From Lactonifactor sp050944855 (GTDB lineage: Bacteria > Bacillota > Clostridia > Lachnospirales > Lachnospiraceae): a stretch of DNA of 64,000 bases. Positions 50,701 to 59,346 of this stretch are shown one piece after another. Both the position numbers and the translations under genes were made by a program. Numbering within the stretch: position 1 is the stretch's first letter; the number at the start of each line of letters is the position of its first letter. The notes under the pieces are model-generated. The model was not told where the DNA came from. It did no database searches and was given only the letters and a program-made list of their open reading frames with translations. The DNA is taken from NCBI GenBank assembly GCA_050944855.1, contig JBMNRU010000015.1:1-64000 (forward strand), in the 5' to 3' direction.

Positions 50701-51442
50701 TTTTCTCTTCTCCTTTTCTTTTTTTCTGCTGCTTTTTTTGTCTTTTCTTTTCTTCTTTTTTTATTTGCTTTTTTAGTTCTTTCTTTTCTATTTCCCGCAT
50801 TTCCTGCTCTAATTCCAGAATACGGTATTGAAGTTCTTTATTTTCTCTCTGTAAAGACATAATATCATCCCATACCAGATCTGGCAAATGTCCATGATCC
50901 ATATCGCTGCGGGGAACTTTGATATTCTGCCTCTTTACCACATGACCGGGTACGCCCACTACCGTACAGTTAGCCGGAACCTCCTCCAGCACGACGCTTC
51001 CTGCCCCGATTTTGGAGTTCTCACCTACTGTGAACGAGCCGATTAATTTTGCCCCGGCACTGATCATAACATTATCACAAATAGTCGGATGACGCTTTCC
51101 GGTCTCCTTGCCGTTACCGCCTAACGTTACTCCCTGATATAAGGTAACATTATCCCCGATGATCGTGGTTTCACCTATAATAACGCCGCTTCCATGATCG
51201 ATAAACAATCCTTTCCCAATGGTAGCACCGGGATGAATTTCAATTCCCGTCTTTCTGGCTGCCCGCTGAGAGATCCATCTTGCCAGAAAATAATGCTTTT
51301 TCAGATATAGCTTATGTGCTCTGCGGTACTTAATCATAACCCGAAAACTAGGATACAAAAAAACTTCCAGAGGCGTTTTGATTGCTGGATCACGTTCTTT
51401 AATGACTTGAAATTCTTCTTTCATATGCTGAATAAATCCCAT
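50687..51442 (-). CDS. cysE: Serine O-acetyltransferase
   Basis: CysE (EpsC) makes O-acetylserine, the precursor of cysteine. The 251-aa product has the left-handed beta-helix hexapeptide repeats (IEIHPGATIGKGLFIDHGSGVIIGE, ITLYQGVTLGG) and the catalytic His pair in IDHGSGV and KRHPTI. The ATG at 51442 follows AGGAG; a longer open frame runs into the T-box region. The C terminus is a charged extension (after MREIEKKE) very rich in Lys and Glu, which overlaps the cysS ribosome site. Role of the tail unknown. Confidence 0.93.
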   Translation of the reverse strand: MGFIQHMKEEFQVIKERDPAIKTPLEVFLYPSFRVMIKYRRAHKLYLKKHYFLARWISQRAARKTGIEIHPGATIGKGLFIDHGSGVIIGETTIIGDNVTLYQGVTLGGNGKETGKRHPTICDNVMISAGAKLIGSFTVGENSKIGAGSVVLEEVPANCTVVGVPGHVVKRQNIKVPRSDMDHGHLPDLVWDDIMSLQRENKELQYRILELEQEMREIEKKELKKQIKKEEKKRQKKQQKKRKGEEKNESV

Positions 51443-51557
51443 ACATATCTCCTTTCTCCTATACGACAACCTGATAGCAAAGCAAACGGTTCTGTCCCCC
51501 GGTTGTATCTGATAATGACTGTATTTCAGTGTCATTACAAATATTTTTATATACTTA

Positions 51558-51578
51558 AAAACGTCCACTGGACGTTTT
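51558..51578 (-). terminator. Second terminator-like hairpin between T-box and cysE
   Basis: AAAACGTCC-AGT-GGACGTTTT on the minus strand is followed by TTAAG. It lies between the T-box terminator and cysE, an unusual position for a second stop. Confidence 0.5.
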
Positions 51579-51596
51579 CTTCGCATGCTTGGCAAC
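51570..51596. repeat. Dispersed repeat, copy 2
   Basis: The same 27-base unit as 30062-30088 with one change (G for A), again immediately after a terminator U-run on the minus strand. Confidence 0.6.
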
Positions 51597-51601
51597 ATAA
51601 A

Positions 51602-51831
51602 AACCCCGTCTCATAAAGAGACGGGGTTACCGCGGTTCCACTCTAATTGAAGGCATAGCCTTCCTCTTAAACATTTAACGCATGTGTACGTATCAGACTA
51701 CTAAACTTCACCTGATCAGCTCCCGGACGCACTTCTCTGGATCACTCTTAAGATGGCTTTCAGCCGATGACCATCTCTCTCTGCAAGGTTGGAACACAGA
51801 TACTCTTCCCGCTCTTCGCCTTTCCTATCTT
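51602..51831 (-). ncRNA. T-box riboswitch, Cys type
   Basis: On the minus strand the leader holds a stem I with an AG-bulge (GGGAAGAGTA), a specifier loop AGAAG-TGC-GTCC followed by GGGAGCTG, and the 14-base T-box AGAGTGGAACCGCG (51630-51643). The terminator pairs AACCCCGTCTC with GAGACGGGGTT and runs into TTTTT. TGC is a Cys codon, matching cysE-cysS downstream. The 51443-51601 stretch contains the second hairpin and repeat. Confidence 0.93.
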
Positions 51832-51837
51832 CTCTAT

Positions 51838-51866
51838 AGTGTATTCATAAATTTACACTTTGTCAA
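51838..51866 (-). promoter_or_regulatory. cysE-cysS operon promoter
   Basis: On the minus strand TTGACA (51861-51866) and TACACT (51838-51843) are 17 bases apart, just before the T-box leader. Confidence 0.75.
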
Positions 51867-51916
51867 TAGGAAATCTTTCGCCGGGCGATCCCCGGAAGCA
51901 CCTTTTTCGTATTCTT

Positions 51917-53251
51917 TTATACAATACCCTGTGCACGCATAGCATTGACTACTTTCTCGAAGCCTGCAATGTTTGCACCAACTACATAATTGCCTTCAAA
52001 GCCGTATTTCCTAGCTGCCTGATCGATATTATGCGCAATATTTACCATGATACCCTGCAGCTTGTTGTCTACTTCTTCGAAAGTCCAGCTTAAACGCTCG
52101 CTGTTCTGAGACATTTCCAGAGCAGAAGTTGCTACACCGCCGGCATTGGCAGCTTTACCAGGTACAAAGATAAGACCGCTCTTCTGTAAGTACTCGGTTG
52201 CTTCCAGGGTAGTCGGCATATTCGCGCCTTCAGAAACCATCATACAGCCATTTGCTACTAATGCTTTCGCATCTTCTAACTGCAGTTCGTTCTGGGTTGC
52301 GCATGGAAGTGCCACATCACACTTCGTTACCCATACGCCTCTGCCTTCGTGGTATACACTGTTTGGTCTTGCTGCTTTGTACTCGGTCAGACGCGCACGT
52401 CTTACTTCCTTAATTTCTTTTAACAGCGCTACATCAATACCTTCTTCATCATAAATCCATCCGCTGGAATCGCTGCAGGTCACAACCTTAGCTCCCAGCT
52501 GCTGTGCTTTTTCGATAGCATAGGTAGCTACATTACCGGAACCGGATACGGCTACCGTCTTTCCTGCAAGTTCTTTTCCGTTCAGCTTCAGAATTTCCTG
52601 TGTCAAATATAACAGACCATAGCCAGTTGCCTGTGTTCTTGCCAGAGAGCCTCCATAGGTCAGACCTTTGCCTGTCAGAACGCCTTCATAGACGCTGCGG
52701 ATTCTCTTATACTGTCCAAACATATAACCGATCTCTCTTGCACCTGTTCCGATATCGCCTGCAGGAACATCTGTATCTGCACCGATATGTCTGTAAAGCT
52801 CTGTCATAAAGCTCTGGCAGAATGCCATAACTTCTCTGTCTGACTTGCCTTTTGGATCAAAGTCTGAACCGCCTTTACCGCCGCCGATAGGTAAACCTGT
52901 CAGGGAGTTTTTAAAGATCTGTTCAAATCCAAGGAATTTGATAATGCCCAGATTTACTGACGGATGAAGACGAATACCGCCCTTATAAGGACCGATTGCA
53001 CTGTTAAACTGTACACGATATCCGGTATTCACCTGTACCTGACCCTTATCATCTACCCATGGTACACGGAACTTAATCTGACGTTCCGGCTCCACCAAAC
53101 GCTCCAGCAGCGCTTCCTTACGGTAGGTTTCTTCATTTGCTTCCACTACAACCCGCAGTGATTCCAATACTTCTTTTACTGCCTGATGAAATTCAGGCTC
53201 TGCCGGATTTTTACGAACAACTAATTCAATTACCTCATCAACGTATGACAT
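51917..53251 (-). CDS. gdhA: NADP-type glutamate dehydrogenase
   Basis: A 444-aa hexameric dehydrogenase interconverting 2-oxoglutarate plus ammonia and glutamate. GGGKGGSDFDPKGKSDREVM contains the catalytic Lys region, the nucleotide site is VSGSGNVATYAIEKAQQLGA, and GPYKGGIRLHPSVN is conserved. Its length and small-hexamer type suit NADP+, though cofactor is not proven. It has its own promoter at 53299-53327 and a GGAGGAGATAAGC ribosome site. Confidence 0.95.
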   Translation of the reverse strand: MSYVDEVIELVVRKNPAEPEFHQAVKEVLESLRVVVEANEETYRKEALLERLVEPERQIKFRVPWVDDKGQVQVNTGYRVQFNSAIGPYKGGIRLHPSVNLGIIKFLGFEQIFKNSLTGLPIGGGKGGSDFDPKGKSDREVMAFCQSFMTELYRHIGADTDVPAGDIGTGAREIGYMFGQYKRIRSVYEGVLTGKGLTYGGSLARTQATGYGLLYLTQEILKLNGKELAGKTVAVSGSGNVATYAIEKAQQLGAKVVTCSDSSGWIYDEEGIDVALLKEIKEVRRARLTEYKAARPNSVYHEGRGVWVTKCDVALPCATQNELQLEDAKALVANGCMMVSEGANMPTTLEATEYLQKSGLIFVPGKAANAGGVATSALEMSQNSERLSWTFEEVDNKLQGIMVNIAHNIDQAARKYGFEGNYVVGANIAGFEKVVNAMRAQGIV

Positions 53252-53298
53252 GCTTATCTCCTCCTGGTCTTATGGTCTTTTAGTTCTTGATACGGCTT

Positions 53299-53327
53299 AT
53301 TATATTCTTCACCACATTAAAACGCAA
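53299..53327 (-). promoter_or_regulatory. gdhA promoter
   Basis: On the minus strand TTGCGT (53322-53327) and TATAAT (53299-53304) are 17 bases apart. Confidence 0.6.
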
Positions 53328-53444
53328 TAGTATTTTTTTGTTTTGCAAATTTTCGATAATATAGTTTCATTTATCGCCCTTTTATCCCGGTATGTTTGCC
53401 GGCATGCTTTTATCCGGATATTTTACCTGTTTTTTCCTGCTGTT

Positions 53445-53987
53445 TTAGTCCTGATGCGGGCATTTTCCGCATGATAAACAAGGTCTGTCCGTCCGATCAT
53501 CCTGCATGCCATCCAAAGCAGGGGTTACTGCACAGATAGCCTGCGCGGAGATTCCTTCCAGATTTCCGGTAAAACCCAGTCCTTCTTCCGTTGTCGCTTT
53601 GATATTTACCTGATTTTCTTCCAGATGCAGCGCCTCCGCCACATTCTTAACCATAGTATCAATATAAGGCAATAATTTCGGTTTCTGTGCAATGATCGTA
53701 GCATCAATATTATTAATGACATACATTTCCTGCTCTACCAGTTGTCCCACTTTTTCCAACAGCTTCATGCTGGAAATGTCTTTATACTGGGCATCCGTAT
53801 CGGGAAAATGTCTGCCGATATCACGAAGCGCACAGGCTCCCAGCAGAGCATCCATAATGGCATGCACCACCACATCCGCATCGGAGTGACCTAACAAACC
53901 TTTTTCATAAGGAATGAGCACTCCTCCCAAGATCAGTTTTCTTCCTTCTGTCAGTCTGTGTACATCATATCCCATTCCAACTCGCAT
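53445..53987 (-). CDS. ispF: 2-C-methyl-D-erythritol 2,4-cyclodiphosphate synthase
   Basis: IspF closes the cyclodiphosphate ring in the MEP isoprenoid pathway. The 180-aa protein has VGMGYDVHRLTEGR and GHSDADVVVHAIMDALLG (zinc ligands D-x-H and a distal H), and FPDTDAQYK. The family normally ends near LEGISAQAICAV at about 157 residues; here a tail of about 22 residues adds CLSCGKC, a possible metal site not expected for the family. ATG at 53987 follows GGAGG. Confidence 0.93.
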   Translation of the reverse strand: MRVGMGYDVHRLTEGRKLILGGVLIPYEKGLLGHSDADVVVHAIMDALLGACALRDIGRHFPDTDAQYKDISSMKLLEKVGQLVEQEMYVINNIDATIIAQKPKLLPYIDTMVKNVAEALHLEENQVNIKATTEEGLGFTGNLEGISAQAICAVTPALDGMQDDRTDRPCLSCGKCPHQD

Positions 53988-54015
53988 TGTGAAACCTCCG
54001 TTTCCTGTCATACCA

Positions 54016-54219
54016 TTATTCAGAAATACTGATTACCTCATAACCGGCTTCTGTCACTGCTTTTTCTAACTCACCTTTGTCCAGGCCATCTCCGGTTACG
54101 TAGGCTGCTTTTTTCTCTAAATTCACTTCCGCAGAAGCACCCGGGATCGCATTCAGGGCCTTTTCCACATTTGCTTTGCAGTGTGCACACATCATACCTT
54201 CAATTTTCATCGTAATCAT
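54016..54219 (-). CDS. copZ: Possible nested copZ (internal start within copA)
   Basis: Within the copA frame, AAAGGAG is followed after 9 bases by ATG (54217-54219), giving a 67-aa product with the same stop codon as copA. The product MITMKIEGMMCAHCKANVEK... is a complete heavy-metal-associated fold with the CxxC copper site and the usual 66-69-residue length of the chaperone CopZ. It could be made as a separate protein from the same mRNA, or the site could be a relic of a former separate copZ. Whether translation starts here is unknown. Confidence 0.4.
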   Translation of the reverse strand: MITMKIEGMMCAHCKANVEKALNAIPGASAEVNLEKKAAYVTGDGLDKGELEKAVTEAGYEVISISE

Positions 54220-56580
54220 AGTTTTTGTCTCCTTTTCTTTTTGCGTTATATTTTCTTGTTGCATTATTACCGTTTCTTCCTCCCCTTTGCTGACTTTAAA
54301 CAGCCGCAGCCGAAGGGCATTGGATACTACGAAAAAGCTGCTGAGACTCATGGCAGCTGCGCCGAACATAGGACTTAGTTTCAAGCCCAGTGTAGAATAA
54401 AATACTCCTGCTGCCAATGGAATGCCCAGACAATTATAGAAAAATGCCCAGAATAAATTCTGTTTAATATTGCGGATCACCGCTTTGCTTAACCGGATGG
54501 CAGTTACTGCATCCAGCAGATCATTTTTCATCAATACCACATCGGCGCTTTCCATAGCCACATCGGTTCCGGCGCCGATAGCCATACCCACATCGGCCTT
54601 CGCCAGTGCCGGCGCATCATTGATACCGTCGCCAATCATCGCCACTTTTTTGCCCTCTGCCTGTAATCGGGAAACTTCCCGTTCCTTATCCTGCGGAAGC
54701 ACTTCTGCAATAACTGTGTCTATACCCAGCTGTTTCTGGATTGCCTGTGCCGTCCGTTTATTATCTCCGGTGAGCATAATCACTTCAATCCCCAGCTGCT
54801 TGAATGCCTCCACTGCTGCCTTGCTGGTAGGCTTCGCCACATCTGCAGCTGCCAGGATTCCCAGGATTTTTTCTTCATCTGCAAAGTATAGCGGTGTCTT
54901 TCCTTCGTCCGCCAATGCCTCTGCTTTTTCTAAAACCCGGTTCCAATCTGCTGTTTTTGTAAGTCCTATGTCCTCCATCAGCTTCCTGTTGCCGGAATAG
55001 AACTTCCTGCCATCCAGATAACCTTCAATCCCTTTTCCCGGAATGGAAAGAAAATCCTCAGCCGGTTTCCAGGAATACCGATGCTGTCTCCCATATGTCA
55101 TGACAGCCTCTGCCAGAGGATGTTCACTTTTTTCTTCTAAGGCCAGGGCGATCGTAAGCAATTCTTCTTCTGTGCCATGAACCGTCCAGATATCTGTCAC
55201 TTCCGGTTCCCCCCGGGTTATGGTCCCGGTCTTATCCAGTACCACGCTGTTGATATGATGCGCGGTCTCCAGGGCTTCTCCTGATTTAATCAGAATCCCA
55301 TGCTCTGCACCCTTTCCCGTTCCTACCATAATCGCAACCGGTGTGGCAAGTCCCAGCGCGCAGGGACAGGAAATGACCAGAACACAGATGGCACAGGACA
55401 ACGCAAACTCAAAAACAGCCCCCGCCATAAGCCACACGATAAGAGTAACCAGAGAAATTCCCATAACAACCGGGACAAAGATGCCTGCCACCCGGTCTGC
55501 GATCTTTGCTATCGGCGCTTTGCTGGCACTGGCTTCTTCCACCAGTCGGATAATCTGAGAAAAGGTAGTATCATTTCCCACTCTGGTAGCACGAAAACGG
55601 ATAAAACCGGTTTTATTCATCGTAGCGCTGATGACACTGTCTCCCGCACTTTTCTGAACCGGAATACTCTCTCCGGTAATAGCCGCCTCATCAATACTGG
55701 TGCTCCCCTCCAAAATCACACCATCCACCGGAACGCTCTGTCCCGGTTTTACATGAATAATATCTCCTGACTGCACCTGTTCCACCGGTACCTCTGCCAC
55801 ACTTTTGTCCCGTTCTACCCAGGCTGTCTTGGGTGCCATCTGCATAAGTTTCGTAATGGCCTCACTGGTTTTGCCTTTGGAACGGGCCTCCAGATATTTT
55901 CCTACATTAATAAGGGCGAGAATCATCACTGCAGACTCAAAATACAGATCCATATGGTAACGGCTCACCAGTTCCATATCACCCACACCCAGACCGTAAC
56001 CCATACGGTAAATGGCAAAAATCCCATAGGCAAGAGACGCTGTAGAACCAACGGCGATCAGACTATCCATATTAGGTGCCCCATGTCTTAAGGTCTGAAA
56101 GCCTTTGATGTAATATGCCCGGTTTACATAAGCAACCGGCAGGCACAGCAAAAACTGTGTCATGGCAAATCCCACCGCATTCTCCATGCCGGTTAAAAAT
56201 CCCGGCAGCGGCAGACCTGCCATATGTCCCATGGACACATACATCAGCGGAATCAAAAATACAAAGGAAATAATCAACCGAAACTTCATGTGCTCCAGCT
56301 GCTCCTGCACAGGATCCGCACCTGGAGCTTTGCCGGATACATCGCTTTGCGCCTCTGCGGTCTGTCCCTCACCATGGACATAGGCGCCATATCCGGCGTC
56401 TGCTACCGTATCCATAATCTTCTGACGGTCAAGCACATCTTCCTGATAAGTCACCTGCATACTGTTTGTCAGCAAATTGACACTTACTTCCTCTACACCT
56501 TCCAGCTTTGACACACACTTTTCCACCCGAGAAGAACAGGCAGAACATGTCATACCGGTTACGTCATACTTTTCTTTCAT
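54016..56580 (-). CDS. copA: Copper-exporting P-type ATPase with C-terminal CopZ-like domain
   Basis: An 854-aa P1B-1 Cu+ pump. Order: N-terminal heavy-metal domain (MTCSACSSR, residues 1-70), eight membrane helices, TGES actuator loop, CPC site in SCPCALGLATP, DKTGTIT phosphorylation site, HP locus in SEHPLAEA, GDGINDAP, then YNCLGIPLA and MSLSSFFVVSN helices typical of Cu+. Extra: a 25-residue linker and a second heavy-metal domain (MMCAHCKANVEKAL) at the C terminus, about 787-854, equal to CopZ. Inside the linker lies a ribosome site and ATG (see nested CDS). The csoR gene lies just upstream. Confidence 0.95.
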   Translation of the reverse strand: MKEKYDVTGMTCSACSSRVEKCVSKLEGVEEVSVNLLTNSMQVTYQEDVLDRQKIMDTVADAGYGAYVHGEGQTAEAQSDVSGKAPGADPVQEQLEHMKFRLIISFVFLIPLMYVSMGHMAGLPLPGFLTGMENAVGFAMTQFLLCLPVAYVNRAYYIKGFQTLRHGAPNMDSLIAVGSTASLAYGIFAIYRMGYGLGVGDMELVSRYHMDLYFESAVMILALINVGKYLEARSKGKTSEAITKLMQMAPKTAWVERDKSVAEVPVEQVQSGDIIHVKPGQSVPVDGVILEGSTSIDEAAITGESIPVQKSAGDSVISATMNKTGFIRFRATRVGNDTTFSQIIRLVEEASASKAPIAKIADRVAGIFVPVVMGISLVTLIVWLMAGAVFEFALSCAICVLVISCPCALGLATPVAIMVGTGKGAEHGILIKSGEALETAHHINSVVLDKTGTITRGEPEVTDIWTVHGTEEELLTIALALEEKSEHPLAEAVMTYGRQHRYSWKPAEDFLSIPGKGIEGYLDGRKFYSGNRKLMEDIGLTKTADWNRVLEKAEALADEGKTPLYFADEEKILGILAAADVAKPTSKAAVEAFKQLGIEVIMLTGDNKRTAQAIQKQLGIDTVIAEVLPQDKEREVSRLQAEGKKVAMIGDGINDAPALAKADVGMAIGAGTDVAMESADVVLMKNDLLDAVTAIRLSKAVIRNIKQNLFWAFFYNCLGIPLAAGVFYSTLGLKLSPMFGAAAMSLSSFFVVSNALRLRLFKVSKGEEETVIMQQENITQKEKETKTMITMKIEGMMCAHCKANVEKALNAIPGASAEVNLEKKAAYVTGDGLDKGELEKAVTEAGYEVISISE

Positions 56581-56593
56581 ACTGCACTCCTTT

Positions 56594-56857
56594 TTATTTT
56601 AATATTCTCCCAAGCATGGAGACTAATTCATCAATTTTTTCTTCTTTTTCCTCGTCATTCTCAGCATGTGCCACACAGCACTTCAAATGAGCTGTCAAAA
56701 TCTCTTTATTCACTTTATTTAAAATGGCCTCTGTTGCCATCAGCTGCTGGGAAATGTCAATACAGTACCGGTCTTCTTCCACCATTTTCAGGATCCCATC
56801 CATCTGGCCTCTCGCCGTCTTCAGAAGCCTGGTAACTTTATCTTTATTCGCTTTCAT
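56594..56857 (-). CDS. csoR: CsoR family copper-sensing repressor
   Basis: An 87-aa all-helical repressor that releases DNA when Cu+ binds. The Cys-His-Cys copper site is in DRYCIDISQQL and AHLKCCVAH; the N-terminal RLLKTARGQMDGI helix is the family signature. AAGGAGGTACCG precedes the ATG at 56857. It is cotranscribed with copA, and its operator overlaps the start of the transcript, so the unit autoregulates. Confidence 0.92.
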   Translation of the reverse strand: MKANKDKVTRLLKTARGQMDGILKMVEEDRYCIDISQQLMATEAILNKVNKEILTAHLKCCVAHAENDEEKEEKIDELVSMLGRILK

Positions 56858-56878
56858 CGGTACCTCCTTCTGAAACAC

Positions 56879-56897
56879 TACACCCCCCTGGGGTATT
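56879..56897 (-). promoter_or_regulatory. CsoR operator
   Basis: On the minus strand AATACCCCAGGGGGGTGTA is a pseudo-palindrome of C and G runs flanked by TA, typical of CsoR sites, between the promoter and csoR. Confidence 0.75.
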
Positions 56898-56908
56898 ATT
56901 TCGAAATC

Positions 56909-56937
56909 ATACTATCATAAGAAAAACTCCGTGTCAA
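56909..56937 (-). promoter_or_regulatory. csoR-copA promoter
   Basis: On the minus strand TTGACA (56932-56937) and TAGTAT (56909-56914) are 17 bases apart. Confidence 0.8.
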
Positions 56938-56965
56938 TAGATGTCAGTTCCTTCCCGAAACGCAA

Positions 56966-56998
56966 AAAAGGTTCCGTGACTGCTCACGAAACCCTTTT
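56966..56998 (-). terminator. Terminator after araD
   Basis: GGTTTCGTGA pairs with TCACGGAACC around GCAG and is followed by TTTTTTG on the minus strand. Confidence 0.75.
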
Positions 56999-57004
56999 AT
57001 CAAA

Positions 57005-57694
57005 CTATTTCTGTCCGTAATATGCGTTAGCGCCGTGTTTTCTGAAATAGTGCTTATCCTGCATACACTGCGGAGCCGGCTGCACCTGCGGATTGATCAT
57101 CTCGCATCTTGCGGCCATTTTTGCAACTTCTTCCAGTACTACTGCATTGTGTACTGCTTCAAATCCATCTTTACCCCAGGTAAAAGGTCCATGATTCTTG
57201 CAGATTACAGTAGGAACTGCTTCATAATCCTTTCCTTCAAATGCCTCTACAATAGAAAGCCCTGTATTTCTTTCATAATCGCCGTTGATTTCTTCTTCTG
57301 TCAGGTTGCGGATACATGGAATCTCACCGTACATGTAATCGGCATGTGTAGTTCCGTAGCAGGGAATGTTTCTGCCTGCCTGTGCCCAGGAGGTTGCCCA
57401 GGAAGAATGCGTATGTACTACGCCGCCGATCTTAGGAAATGCTTTGTATAATTCCAGATGCGTAGGTGTGTCAGAAGATGGTCTGTACTTGCCTTCTACC
57501 ACTTCACCGTCCAGATTCACCAGGACCATATCTTCCGGTTTCAGAAGATCATAATCCACACCGCTTGGTTTAATAGCGAATAATCCGGATTCTCTGTCGA
57601 TCTCACTTACATTTCCCCATGTAAAAGTTACCAGTCCGTATTTAGGAAGAAGCATATTAGCTTCATACACTCGTTTTTTTAATTCTTCTAACAT
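57005..57694 (-). CDS. araD: L-ribulose-5-phosphate 4-epimerase
   Basis: AraD (229 aa) epimerises L-ribulose 5-phosphate to D-xylulose 5-phosphate, the entry to the pentose phosphate pathway. It is a class II aldolase-fold zinc enzyme: GNVSEIDRESGLFAIKPSGVDYD, zinc His pair in GGVVHTHSSWATSW, and CKNHGPFTWG. It ends the ara operon, 20 bases after the kinase gene. Confidence 0.95.
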   Translation of the reverse strand: MLEELKKRVYEANMLLPKYGLVTFTWGNVSEIDRESGLFAIKPSGVDYDLLKPEDMVLVNLDGEVVEGKYRPSSDTPTHLELYKAFPKIGGVVHTHSSWATSWAQAGRNIPCYGTTHADYMYGEIPCIRNLTEEEINGDYERNTGLSIVEAFEGKDYEAVPTVICKNHGPFTWGKDGFEAVHNAVVLEEVAKMAARCEMINPQVQPAPQCMQDKHYFRKHGANAYYGQK

Positions 57695-57714
57695 ATCCCC
57701 ATACCTCCTGTATA

Positions 57715-59322
57715 TTAAATTAAATGCTCTACTGCTGCCTGCTCAATGGCCAGGCCTTCTTTGTAACGCTGGATAAATACTTCGTATCCTTCTACATCTT
57801 CCGGTATCGGTTCCATGATGCTGCCTGCATCACCGCCGAATACTTTATCTGCCAGGAATGCTTCCAGTGTTTCTCCCTCTTCTTTATTCTGCATATAGGC
57901 AGCCAGAAGCGCAATGCCCCATGCACCGCCTTCACCGGCTGTCTCCATAACAGCAACCGGTGCATTAAAGGCTGCTGCCAGAACTCTCTGACCCACGCCT
58001 TTTGTCTTAAATAATCCGCCGTGCCCTGTAATACGGTCTACGCGTACATGTTCATTCTTCATCAACAGGTCATGCCCTGTTTTCAATGCTCCCAAACTGG
58101 TGTACAGATGGGCTCTCATGAAGTTTGCCAGGTTAAATTTGCTGTCCGGTTTGCGAACAAACAACGGACGGCCTTCTGTAAATCCTGTAATATGCTCACC
58201 GGAGAAATAGCAGTAGGATAATAATCCGCCACAGTCAGCATCTCCCTCCAGAGCCTTACGATACAGAGTTTCAAACAATTTGTTCATGTCTACTTCCATT
58301 CCGAAAGACTCTGCAAATTCTTTGAAGATTCCCACCCAGGCATTCAGATCCGAAGTACAGTTCTGGCAGTGCACCATGGCAACCAGATCACCGCTTGGTG
58401 TAGTAACCATATCCAGCTCCGGATATACTCTTGATAATTCTTTTTCCAATACGATCATAGAGAATACAGAAGTACCTGCAGATACATTACCGGTGCGCTG
58501 TCCCACACTGTTTGTCGCTGCCATGCCGGTGCCTGCATCTCCTTCCGGAGGACAAAGCGCAATGCCGGCTTCCAGTTCACCGGAAACATCCAGCAGCTTC
58601 GCACCGGCCTCTGTCAAATGCCCTGCGTTTTCACCGGCAACCAGAACCTGAGGCATAATGTCAAGAAGTTTCCATGGATATTTTTTCACATCATCCAGCT
58701 GATCAAATTTCTCTACCATATGTGCATAATAAGTCTTTGTCTCCACATCAATGGGGAACATACCGGATGCTTCACCTACACCAACGACTCTCCTGCCTGT
58801 TAATTTCCAGTGTACATAACCGGCCAGTGTAGTCATATAGTCAATCTCAGATACATGTTCTTCCCCGTTTAAAATAGCCTGATACAGATGCGCGATCGAC
58901 CATCTCTGAGGAATATTATACTGAAACAGTTCTGTCAGGATCTCTGTAGCCTGCTGCGTTATATTATTTCTCCAGGTACGGAACGGAACTAACAGCTCGC
59001 CATCTTTGTTAAAAGCCATATATCCATGCATCATTCCGCTGAATCCAATGGAATTTAGCTTTTTCACAGAAACGCCGTATTTTTCTTTTACATCCTTTAA
59101 CAGATCTTTGTAGCACTCCTGCAAACCTGTCCAGATTTCATCTTCTCCATAAGTCCAGATATTATGGATCAGACTGTTTTCCCATCCGTAACCGCCGGAT
59201 GCAAGGGGAGCATTATCCGGTCCGATCAGAACTGCTTTGATTCTGGTGGAACCAAACTCTACACCGAGCACCGCCTTGCCACTTTCTATAACCTCTCTTG
59301 CAGCATTCATTTCCATACTCAT
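57715..59322 (-). CDS. araB: L-ribulokinase-type FGGY sugar kinase
   Basis: A 535-aa FGGY carbohydrate kinase that in this operon should phosphorylate L-ribulose. The N-terminal ATPase motif GVEFGSTRIKAVLIG, NSIGFSGMMHGYMAF, and GHGGLFKTKGVGQ near the C terminus (adenosine region) are visible. It is shorter than classic AraB and diverged in sequence, so the substrate is supported mainly by araA and araD beside it. AGGAGG precedes the ATG. Confidence 0.85.
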   Translation of the reverse strand: MSMEMNAAREVIESGKAVLGVEFGSTRIKAVLIGPDNAPLASGGYGWENSLIHNIWTYGEDEIWTGLQECYKDLLKDVKEKYGVSVKKLNSIGFSGMMHGYMAFNKDGELLVPFRTWRNNITQQATEILTELFQYNIPQRWSIAHLYQAILNGEEHVSEIDYMTTLAGYVHWKLTGRRVVGVGEASGMFPIDVETKTYYAHMVEKFDQLDDVKKYPWKLLDIMPQVLVAGENAGHLTEAGAKLLDVSGELEAGIALCPPEGDAGTGMAATNSVGQRTGNVSAGTSVFSMIVLEKELSRVYPELDMVTTPSGDLVAMVHCQNCTSDLNAWVGIFKEFAESFGMEVDMNKLFETLYRKALEGDADCGGLLSYCYFSGEHITGFTEGRPLFVRKPDSKFNLANFMRAHLYTSLGALKTGHDLLMKNEHVRVDRITGHGGLFKTKGVGQRVLAAAFNAPVAVMETAGEGGAWGIALLAAYMQNKEEGETLEAFLADKVFGGDAGSIMEPIPEDVEGYEVFIQRYKEGLAIEQAAVEHLI

Positions 59323-59346
59323 TTGAGTACCTCCTATTCTAATCTT

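Noticed and set aside
51443..51598. N-terminal extension of CysE by 52 codons
   Set aside because: It reads through the T-box spacer and repeat; the ATG at 51442 has a good ribosome site and the family N terminus.
51602..51831. Ser specificity for the T-box, because cysE uses serine
   Set aside because: The codon in the specifier position is TGC, and both downstream genes concern cysteine.
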